This document shows, in pieces, positions 1 to 6,900 of a stretch of 38,897 bases of DNA. Location of the stretch: contig JACQPH010000086.1 of the NCBI GenBank assembly GCA_016207645.1, positions 1-38,897 on the forward strand, read 5' to 3'. The notes under the pieces were generated by a model that was not told the DNA's origin, did no database searches, and worked only from the letters and a program-made list of their open reading frames with translations. This stretch comes from Elusimicrobiota bacterium (GTDB taxonomy: Bacteria; Elusimicrobiota; Elusimicrobia; Elusimicrobiales; UBA9959). How positions within the stretch are numbered: position 1 is the stretch's first letter; every line of letters starts with the position of its first letter. The position numbers were made by a program, and so were the translations under genes.

Positions 1-140
1 CCCTTGCGGAAGGGGGGGCCCCGCCGGGCGGGGGGAAACCGACGCAAGGGTTTCCATCTTTCGGGGTTCGCGGGGCAAAACCCCGGCCAACCCGGACCCC
101 ATTTAGCGACCTGAGTAGTTATCCGACGTAAAGCAAAACC
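1..140. other. Upstream segment with nested hairpins, no gene seen
   Basis: No convincing reading frame enters from the window edge. Bases 1-8 (CCCTTGCG) are the exact reverse complement of 43-50 (CGCAAGGG). A GC-rich palindrome (CCCCGCC/GGCGGGG) lies inside them. A second hairpin pairs CGGGGTT (62-68) with AACCCCG (79-85). The segment could be the terminator region of an upstream gene, the end of a structured RNA, or a repeat. It does not match the 3' ends of RNase P RNA or tmRNA that I know. Confidence 0.4.
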
Positions 141-1622
141 ATGGACCTGTCAGCAGAGATAACCGGCGTTTTCAAGGAAGTTTACCTGGTGGGGGGCGCG
201 CTGCGCGACGCCCTCCTGAAACGTCCCTTCAACGACATAGACCTGGCGGTGCCGCCCTCCCCGGATTTCGAGGCCGGGACCCGGCGCCTGGCCCGCAGGC
301 TGGACGCCTCCTGCTTCCCCCTCGACGAGGAGAACCAGGTCTACCGCCTGGCCCGCCGCAAAGCCCCTTTCTGCCGGCTGGACATCATGCCCTTCGCAGG
401 CGGTACGCTGGCGGCCGACCTCGCCAGGCGCGACTTCACTATAAACGCGCTGGCCTATAAGCTTACCCCCGCCGCCGTTTTCACCGCTGACAAAAGGACC
501 GGGGACCTCCGCCTGCGCGCCGGCAGGACCAAGGTCACGGACCTATGCGGCGGCCTGAAGGACCTGGCCGCGAAAAAAGTGCGCCCGGTCTCCCCGGGGA
601 TCTTCACCGACGACCCCGTGCGGCTGCTACGCGCCTTCCGCATGGCGGCCGCGCTGGAGTTCGACATTACCCCCGACGCCCTGAAAGCCGTAAAGCGGCA
701 CGCCGCCCTGATAGCCTCCACCGCCCAGGAGCGGGTACGCGAGGAACTGCTGCGCCTTTTCGAAAGCCCCGTCTCCCATAAATGGCTGGCGCTGATGCAT
801 AAATACGGCCTGCTGACCGCCGTTTTCCCGGACCTGGCGGAGCAGGAGAGCTGCGCCGTGAACTATTACGGCAAAGGCGGCGTGCTGACGCATACCCTGC
901 GCGTCGTCGAGCGCATGGACCACCTCTTCGGGAACCTGCCGGCCTACCTGCCGGAATATAAAAAGATCGCCGACCTGGTCCCGGCTCCGCGGCTCATGAA
1001 ATTCGCCGCACTCCTGCACGACATCGCCAAGCCGCCCAAAGCCGCCATGGTAAACGGCCGCCTGCGCTTCTTCGGCCACGAGGAATACGGCGCGCTGATG
1101 GCGGAGAAGGTGATGGAGGGCCTGCGCTTCCCGCGCGAGGACATCCGCCTGGTCTCGAAAATAATAGGCACCCATCTGCGCCCGGGCAACCTGGCCGCCA
1201 ACGAGATCATTTCGGACAGGGCCATGTTCCGCTTCTTCAGGACCATGGGGGAATACACCGTCCCGCTGCTGCTGCTTTCCTGGGCCGACCATGCCAGCTA
1301 TATTTCCCCGGCCCGGTTGAGGGGAATGCGCGGGAAGCTGCGGGACGCCCCGGCCCCGCTCACTCCCGGCCTGCCGTACAATTCCCCGAAAAAGACGCTG
1401 CGCTACATGCAGGTGCTGAACCAGCTCTTCAGCGTCTACATAAGGAAGAACATGAAGTCCCGCGCGGCCAGGCTGCTGGACGGCAACGACGTGATAAAGA
1501 CCCTGAAGCTGGCGGAAGGCCCCCGCGTGGGGGAACTGCTGGAGAAAATACAGCTGCTCCAGTTCGAAGGTAAGATCAAGACCCGCGACCAGGCCCTGAA
1601 AGCCCTGAAGGGGATGGGGTAG
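141..1622 (+). CDS. cca: CCA tRNA nucleotidyltransferase with HD domain
   Basis: A cytoplasmic nucleotidyltransferase that adds or repairs the 3' CCA end of tRNAs; poly(A) polymerase-type relatives share the head domain. The class II signature is clear: GGALRD (residues 18-23) followed by the metal-binding DID (32-34), and the base-selection RRDFTINALAY (96-106). The DDPVRLLRAFR helix of the RNA-binding neck comes next, then an HD phosphohydrolase domain with LLHDIAKP around residue 293. At 493 residues it fits HD-containing family members. The ATG at 141 immediately precedes the conserved head, with no strong ribosome site. A CCA-adding role is supported because the tRNA-Gly at 3106 has no encoded CCA. 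A terminator follows the stop. An exclusively poly(A)- or CC/A-adding activity cannot be excluded. Confidence 0.93.
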   Translation: MDLSAEITGVFKEVYLVGGALRDALLKRPFNDIDLAVPPSPDFEAGTRRLARRLDASCFPLDEENQVYRLARRKAPFCRLDIMPFAGGTLAADLARRDFTINALAYKLTPAAVFTADKRTGDLRLRAGRTKVTDLCGGLKDLAAKKVRPVSPGIFTDDPVRLLRAFRMAAALEFDITPDALKAVKRHAALIASTAQERVREELLRLFESPVSHKWLALMHKYGLLTAVFPDLAEQESCAVNYYGKGGVLTHTLRVVERMDHLFGNLPAYLPEYKKIADLVPAPRLMKFAALLHDIAKPPKAAMVNGRLRFFGHEEYGALMAEKVMEGLRFPREDIRLVSKIIGTHLRPGNLAANEIISDRAMFRFFRTMGEYTVPLLLLSWADHASYISPARLRGMRGKLRDAPAPLTPGLPYNSPKKTLRYMQVLNQLFSVYIRKNMKSRAARLLDGNDVIKTLKLAEGPRVGELLEKIQLLQFEGKIKTRDQALKALKGMG

Positions 1623-1640
1623 AAAAGGAGCTCTTGCCCG

Positions 1641-1672
1641 AAAGGCCTACCCGCAAGGTAGGCCTTTTTCCT
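1641..1672 (+). terminator. Rho-independent terminator after cca
   Basis: A perfect 11-bp stem, AAAGGCCTACC (1641-1651) with GGTAGGCCTTT (1657-1667), closes a 5-nt loop and runs into a T-rich tail. Confidence 0.85.
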
Positions 1673-1716
1673 TTATTATGGCGGTCCCTGGGCCCGTGCG
1701 GCGGCGCCTGCCGAAG

Positions 1717-1729
1717 TGTAGACTATAAC
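1717..1729 (+). promoter_or_regulatory. Putative -10 region, TGTAGACTAT motif
   Basis: The 10-mer TGTAGACTAT (1717-1726) precedes the small secreted protein gene and recurs exactly at 3957-3966 before the kelch protein gene. It contains TAGACT (or the overlapping TATAAC) as a possible -10. No good -35 is visible in the GC-rich sequence upstream. Confidence 0.4.
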
Positions 1730-1747
1730 TGTAGCACGGAGGACAAG

Positions 1748-2374
1748 ATGAAGAACAAATTCGCGCTTTCAGCAGGGCTCATGCTTCTAACGGGACTGGC
1801 GCCGGTTTTCGCGGACACGGCGGCGGTAACGAACACCCCGGCCCAGGCCGCCGCGGCTAAGCAGCATAATGCGAAGGTAATGGAATTCAAGGATATTCTT
1901 TTCAAGCTGGTGCGCCAGGACGAGTTCCTGGACGAAGCCATAGAAACGCTGGACTCCACCAACAACCCCGCGGGGCCCGAAGATATTTCCGCCCTTAACG
2001 TCAGCCTGAGGGCTATCTCCAAAAATCTCAGGCATATCTCCGCCCTGAACAGGACGGAATTCTCCTCCATCCAGGCCGGCTCCAGCCTCTCTAACTACAC
2101 CAACACCATCCTCAGCTACAGCCGCAAGATCGGCCGCAAAGCCGGCCAGGTGAACGTCCTGGCGGCGCAGCTGGCCGCGAAGAACAAGAAGTCAGCCATG
2201 CGCGACGCCGTCTCTTCCGGAAAAGGCGGCAAGAAGGTCCGCGGCAAAGAACTGACCCAGGTGCTGGAAGAACAGAAAGCCGTAGAAGGGCTTTCGGCCG
2301 CGGCGAAAAGCCTGAACGCAGCCTCGCGCGATCTCACCGCCACCAGCAAGTGGCTCCATATCGCTTCGCAGTAA
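1748..2374 (+). CDS. Small secreted helical protein of unknown function
   Basis: I do not recognise this family. From the ATG at 1748 it is 208 residues. It starts with a typical signal peptide (MKNKF, hydrophobic stretch, cleavage likely after VFA near residue 21), so it should be exported to the periplasm or beyond. The mature part is Ala/Ser/Lys-rich and looks almost wholly alpha-helical, with no cysteine after the signal region. I chose this start because GGAGG lies seven to eight bases upstream and the signal peptide begins there; the frame is open from 1634, but that extension overlaps the terminator region. The gene stands alone between two terminators. Confidence 0.7.
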   Translation: MKNKFALSAGLMLLTGLAPVFADTAAVTNTPAQAAAAKQHNAKVMEFKDILFKLVRQDEFLDEAIETLDSTNNPAGPEDISALNVSLRAISKNLRHISALNRTEFSSIQAGSSLSNYTNTILSYSRKIGRKAGQVNVLAAQLAAKNKKSAMRDAVSSGKGGKKVRGKELTQVLEEQKAVEGLSAAAKSLNAASRDLTATSKWLHIASQ

Positions 2375-2401
2375 GACAGGAGAACGGCTCCGCAGGGAGC
2401 T

Positions 2402-2432
2402 CCCCCGCCCCTTAACGGCGGGGGATTTTTTT
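2402..2432 (+). terminator. Rho-independent terminator before folE
   Basis: An 8-bp GC stem, CCCCCGCC (2402-2409) with GGCGGGGG (2417-2424), has a 7-nt loop and is followed by A and seven Ts. Confidence 0.88.
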
Positions 2433-2448
2433 CCCGGTCCAAAACTTG

Positions 2449-2461
2449 TAAAATCATATCC
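2449..2461 (+). promoter_or_regulatory. folE -10 element placed for a leaderless mRNA
   Basis: TTGTAAAAT (TAAAAT at 2449-2454) ends 7 nt before the folE ATG, and no Shine-Dalgarno sequence is present. Transcription would start at or next to the start codon. The region where a -35 should lie is the T tract of the preceding terminator. Confidence 0.55.
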
Positions 2462-3019
2462 ATGAAAGATCCGCTTGAAACGGCAGCCTTGCAGATCCTG
2501 AACGCCCTGGGGGAGGACCCGCGGAGGGAAGGCCTGAAGAAAACGCCCAGGCGCGTGGCGCGCGCTCTGCGCGAAATAACCTCCGGCTACAACGCCGATA
2601 TAAACAAGGTCTTCAACGGCGCTTTCTTCAAGGCCGATTACCGCGAGATGGTAATAGTTAAGGATATAGCTTTTTTTTCCTTGTGTGAACATCATATTTT
2701 GCCATTTTTTGGCAAGGCGCACGTGGCGTATATTCCGAACGGGCGCATTGTGGGACTTTCAAAGATACCGCGCCTGGTGGAAGCCTACGCCCGCCGCCTA
2801 CAGGTGCAGGAGCGGCTGACCGTGCAGATAGCGGATACGCTTTTCAAGGCGCTGAAGCCGCGCGGCGTGGGGGTGGTTCTGGAGGCGGAACACCTCTGCG
2901 TAAGCATGAGGGGGGTGAAGAACGAGACCTCCTTCGCCGCCACCAGCTCCATGCTTGGCGTCTTCCGTACCGACAACAAGGTCAGGGAAGAGTTCCTCAA
3001 CCTGATAAAGAAACGATAA
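2462..3019 (+). CDS. folE: GTP cyclohydrolase I
   Basis: Converts GTP to 7,8-dihydroneopterin triphosphate, the first step of folate/tetrahydropterin synthesis. Zinc ligands are visible as Cys75 and His78 in SLCEHH and Cys146 in EHLCVSMRG. The conserved GKAHVAYIP and [23 protein letters not shown] segments follow the order of the T-fold homodecamer family. Length (185 residues) is normal. The ATG at 2462 has no ribosome binding site; a -10 motif ends seven bases upstream, so the mRNA is probably leaderless. No other folate gene is adjacent, and a separate promoter for tRNA-Gly follows. Confidence 0.96.
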   Translation: MKDPLETAALQILNALGEDPRREGLKKTPRRVARALREITSGYNADINKVFNGAFFKADYREMVIVKDIAFFSLCEHHILPFFGKAHVAYIPNGRIVGLSKIPRLVEAYARRLQVQERLTVQIADTLFKALKPRGVGVVLEAEHLCVSMRGVKNETSFAATSSMLGVFRTDNKVREEFLNLIKKR

Positions 3020-3024
3020 TATTA

Positions 3025-3053
3025 TTGAAATCCAAGGCGGTTTTAAGTAGAAT
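3025..3053 (+). promoter_or_regulatory. tRNA-Gly promoter
   Basis: TTGAAA (3025-3030), a 17-nt spacer and TAGAAT (3048-3053), preceded by G as in other -10 boxes here. Transcription would start near 3060, giving a leader of about 46 nt before the tRNA. Confidence 0.75.
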
Positions 3054-3105
3054 TTACGGGTGTTCGTCCGGCTGTTCCGCTCTTTTAACAAAGCAGAAGA
3101 AAAAC

Positions 3106-3176
3106 GCGGGTGTAGTTCAATGGTAGAACGAGAGCTTCCCAAGCTTTAGACGTGGGTCCGATTCCCATCACCCGCT
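3106..3176 (+). tRNA. tRNA-Gly (anticodon CCC)
   Basis: A complete 71-nt cloverleaf. The acceptor GCGGGTG (3106-3112) pairs with CACCCGC (3169-3175), and the discriminator base is T3176. The D arm is GTTC/GAAC. The anticodon stem AGAGC/GCTTT holds the loop TTCCCAA with CCC at 3138-3140, reading GGG codons. The T arm is GTGGG/CCCAT. No CCA is encoded, so the enzyme at 141-1622 or an equivalent must add it. Confidence 0.93.
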
Positions 3177-3224
3177 TTTCAGTGTTCGTGCGGTTTCATT
3201 ATATTCTCATCGGCTTAGATATAC

Positions 3225-3344
3225 GCGGGTGATGGGAATTTCCTTATGGGGAAAGCTCGCTGACGCTCGCAGGTCACCCGCTTGGAGAGGGGAGCGGAAG
3301 GGATTTATTCGGGAAGCTCGCTGACGCTCGCAGGTCACCCGCTT
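3225..3344. repeat. tRNA-Gly-derived repeats downstream of the tRNA
   Basis: Bases 3225-3239 are the exact reverse complement of the last 15 paired bases of tRNA-Gly (3161-3175). They open a 57-nt hairpin closed by GCGGGTGA and TCACCCGC (3274-3281), the same acceptor helix as the tRNA. A 31-bp sequence (3253-3283) is repeated exactly at 3314-3344, and each copy ends in the tRNA-like CACCCGCTT. Within each copy GCTCGC and GCGAGC-type motifs can pair. The structure could be a decayed tRNA duplication, a processing substrate or an integration scar. Confidence 0.7.
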
Positions 3345-3394
3345 TAAGAATAAGAAAAGTCAGAAACCTCTTGCGGTTCAGGACGTATCAAGAA

Positions 3395-3913
3395 ATGACA
3401 AAATCTAAAAAATTCTGGGCGGCTGCGGCGCTTATAAGCCTGGCCGTCATGGCCTTTGCCGGCTATACCCTGTACGGACAGATGTCGCTGCATTTTTCCG
3501 GGGACACTCTCGAGGTAAGACCGGTGCCCGTGCCGGTCCCGGAGGAGGAAGAGGGGGACCTCTCCTCGGCCAGGGCCGCCGCCCTCGCCCGGATGAACCA
3601 GGAAGACCAGGAAGACGCCGCGGAAGAAGCCAAAGCGGGCAGGCAGGCCTCCCCCGGAAGCGAGACCGAAAAGGCCAAAGCGATAAAGACTCTTTTCGAA
3701 TACAAGGACGCCAAAGCCAAGTCCGTACTTCTGGCGGGCAGCTTCACCTCCTGGAAGGAAAAAAAGCTGGTAAAAAAGGACGGCGTCTGGAGGACGGAAG
3801 TCTACATCCTGCCCGGCACCTATCCCTATCATTTCACCGTTGACGGCAAAAAGAAACCGGACCCGGACAAGCCCAAAACCCCCACCGGCGACTCCCTTAT
3901 AAGCGTACAGTAG
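3395..3913 (+). CDS. Membrane-anchored protein with CBM48/AMPK-type glycogen-binding domain
   Basis: From the ATG at 3395 the protein is 172 residues. It has a basic N-terminus, one hydrophobic segment (about residues 6-26) acting as membrane anchor or uncleaved signal, then a Pro/Glu-rich and Ala/Glu/Lys-rich linker. The C-terminal ~75 residues read as an early-set Ig fold of the AMPK glycogen-binding/CBM48 type: SVLLAGSFTSWKE..., a Lys-rich strand, GVWRTEVYILPGTYPYHFTVDG, then a short final strand. By family, such domains bind alpha-glucans or hold protein complexes; here it would face the periplasm. A TTG at 3371 would add eight residues with no better ribosome site. No glycogen enzyme is nearby, so the ligand is unknown. 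Confidence 0.75.
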   Translation: MTKSKKFWAAAALISLAVMAFAGYTLYGQMSLHFSGDTLEVRPVPVPVPEEEEGDLSSARAAALARMNQEDQEDAAEEAKAGRQASPGSETEKAKAIKTLFEYKDAKAKSVLLAGSFTSWKEKKLVKKDGVWRTEVYILPGTYPYHFTVDGKKKPDPDKPKTPTGDSLISVQ

Positions 3914-3956
3914 CCCCATAGTTCAAATTTTGTTAACAATCCTGTAACAGGCTTCT

Positions 3957-3966
3957 TGTAGACTAT
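3957..3966 (+). promoter_or_regulatory. Putative -10 region of the kelch gene
   Basis: The 10-mer TGTAGACTAT is identical to 1717-1726 and includes TAGACT as a possible -10, 14 nt before the ATG at 3980. TTAACA (3933-3938) is a weak -35 candidate at 20 nt. Confidence 0.4.
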
Positions 3967-3979
3967 CCGTGGGCGCTTT

Positions 3980-6900
3980 ATGAATTTCAGAAAAGTCCTT
4001 GCTTTGCTGGTCCTCGCTCTGGCCGTCTTTCCGCCCGGCGCGGACGCCGTGCTGACAGCCCGCCACAGCCACGCCATAACGCTCATGCCCGACGGCAACA
4101 TGCTCGTTACCGGCGGCGGCACCGGCTCCGGCGGCGCCGTCACGAACAGCGTGCAGCTTTACAACATGGCCACCAACCTCTACGAGGACTGGGTCGCCGG
4201 CGGCGGGCCGCTGGACACGGCCAGGTCCTCGCATACGGCCACCCTGATGTCGGACGGCCGCGTGCTGATAGCCGGCGGCTTCAATGCCGGCACGCCGCTC
4301 AACACCCTCGAGATCTGCAACCCGATAACCAAAGTCTGCGCGGCGGCCGGCGTCTCCATGAATTCGGCGAGGGGGGGGCATACCGCCACCCTGCTGTCGA
4401 GCGGCCCCAGTTCCGGCAACGTGCTGATCTGCGGCGGCCAGTCCGCCGCCGCCGCGACCTCCATTACCGGGAACTGCGACCTTTACAACCCCGTGGGCAA
4501 CACCGTCTCCGCGGCCGCACCCCTGGTCAGCCCGCGCATGGGCCATTCCGCCGTACTGCTGCGCTCCGGGAAGGTCTTCGTCACCGGCGGCAGGCGGCGC
4601 AACCAGGCCGGCACCGCCTGGCTCTACGAGCCCATGAACGAGCTGTACCTCCCGGATACGGCTGCGGGCCTCTGGACCCCGAAGGACGCCCTGCTGCAGG
4701 GCAGGATAGACCATACCGCGACGGTCCTGAACAACGGGACCATAATGATAGCCGGCGGCTTCAACGGGCTCAACGTCTACCGCTGCGCAAACGAGGTGGG
4801 AGAGGAATGCTGGACCGACGCCGACCTTGAATTCTGGGAATACGGTATCGCCAACCAGGATATGGGCAGCCACGGCTACCTGGACGGCGCCGAGTATTTC
4901 GATCAGAACGGCGGCCGCACCGTAATAGGCGAATCAACTTTCGGCGTAGCCCCTTACCGGGCGCACAAACATTCCGCGGTCCTGCAGCCCGACGGCGGCT
5001 GGAACATGCAGGGCGGCTACGGCGGCATCGTCCGCACCGGTTTCTCCGCCTCCCCGCCGCTGGAAGACGATACTGTTTTTTACCTGTCAAAAACCGGCAA
5101 TCTCACCGCGGACATTCGCGCCGTCAGTATAGTAAAATTCCCGATAGCGACAAATCTTTCAAGGGCCGTCTCCGGCAGGCTGGTGAACGCCGACGCTTTT
5201 TTCGCGCACCCGCTGGACCCTGCGGACAACCCTTCGGTCGCTCTGGAAAATGTTGAACTGTTCCTCGACCACAGCACGGCGCCGCTGGACGGCTACCCTG
5301 TAGGCACGATGGTGGACCCGGAGGTTCCCGGCCTGTTCGACGATATCATGCAGCTGCAAAATCCGGCAGGAACGGCTCTTTTCACAAAACAGCTGCTGCA
5401 GTCCGATTCCCTTCAAACCCCGTTCCCGAAAGTAGCCTCCTCCGCCTTCGTTTTCGCCTCGCCGCTGGCTACGGGGACCGCCGGGGTGGCGTATACCGGT
5501 CCCGTAACAGCCTGGGTGGCCCTGCAACTCCCGGATATCTACCGCGGCATCAAAGGCCTGGCCGTTATAAAGGGCGGTCAAATAACGGATCCCGCGAAGC
5601 AATACAGTATTTCTATCGATCCCCTCGGCACCGACAACATAGAAGTATTTTCCCCTCTGTCCTGCGAAGGTACGCAATGCATGTTTTATACCACCGTGAC
5701 CTTCACCGCCAACGGAACGGTGACCAACATTTCCGAGACCCAATCACTTTTTTCGCCTTTGAACACAGTCAACGGCGCCATAGACCTCGCAATAGAGCTA
5801 TCCTATACCGCCGATGAAATATACACCGGGGACAGGTTCCCGACCTACAACTATGGCCGCTCGGATATCGTCATACGCGAAATGATCTTCACCAGCGCCC
5901 TCGGCTTCACGCCCAAAGAGAATAAATGGAAGGATCTGAACGATCTCGACGTCTCGCCGACCCTCGGAACGCCGGTATTCAACCATACCACCCTGCTGAC
6001 CCCGGCCGCCGCCACCATAGCGATCGGGGGGAGGAACTGCGAAGCCTCCCCGGCCGCCGACTGCCTCCGGGCCGCGAAAACTTTTACCGCGCAAGCCGTG
6101 GAAGGCGGCTTCGTCCCGGTCAACACGGCCTGGCTCGCCTCCGGGATGCTCAATTCCAGGAGAGCCTTCCACACCAGCACCCTGCTGAAGTCCGGGCAGA
6201 TCCTGACCTGCGGCGGCTCCGACGGGACAAGACCGCTGGCCACCTGCGAGCTGATGGACCCGGTGACCAGGAAATGGACCCCCACCGGTTCCATGAACGC
6301 CCCCAGGTCGAAGCATACGGCCACGCTGCTGCCAAACGGCAACGTGCTGGCGGCCGGCGGTATCACGCTGTTAGGCCAGCCCGTCGGCACGGCTGAGATC
6401 TATTATCCCGAGACGCAGCGCTGGGTCCCGACTTCTTCGATGGCCGAGGTCAGGCAGAATCACGCGACCACGTTGCTGCCCGACGGCAATGTGCTGGTGG
6501 CGGGCGGCGCCACGCTGAGCACTTACTCCGCCACCACCGAGATCTACGTTGCCTCCACCGGCTACTGGCAGACCTCCGGCTCCATGGCCACCGGCAGGGC
6601 CCAGCACACGGCCACGCTGCTGAAGAGCGGCGGCGTGCTGCTGGCCGGCGGCGTCAACGGCTTCGGCGCGGTGCGGGAGACGGAGATCTACGATTACCTG
6701 GCCAGGACCTTCACAGGCGGCCCTGATCTGAACACGGCCAGGTACGCCCACACCGCGACGCTGCTCAGGGACGGGCGGGTAGTGACTGTAGGCGGCTCTA
6801 ACAACTTCATGAGCGAGATCACCGGCGAGATCTATAACGGCGCCACCTGGGCCTATCTGCCCCTGCTAAATACGGACAGGGTGAACCACCGCAGCGTGCT

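Noticed and set aside
3253..3344. Second and third tRNA genes
   Set aside because: Only the acceptor-stem end is repeated; no anticodon arm or T arm can be folded.
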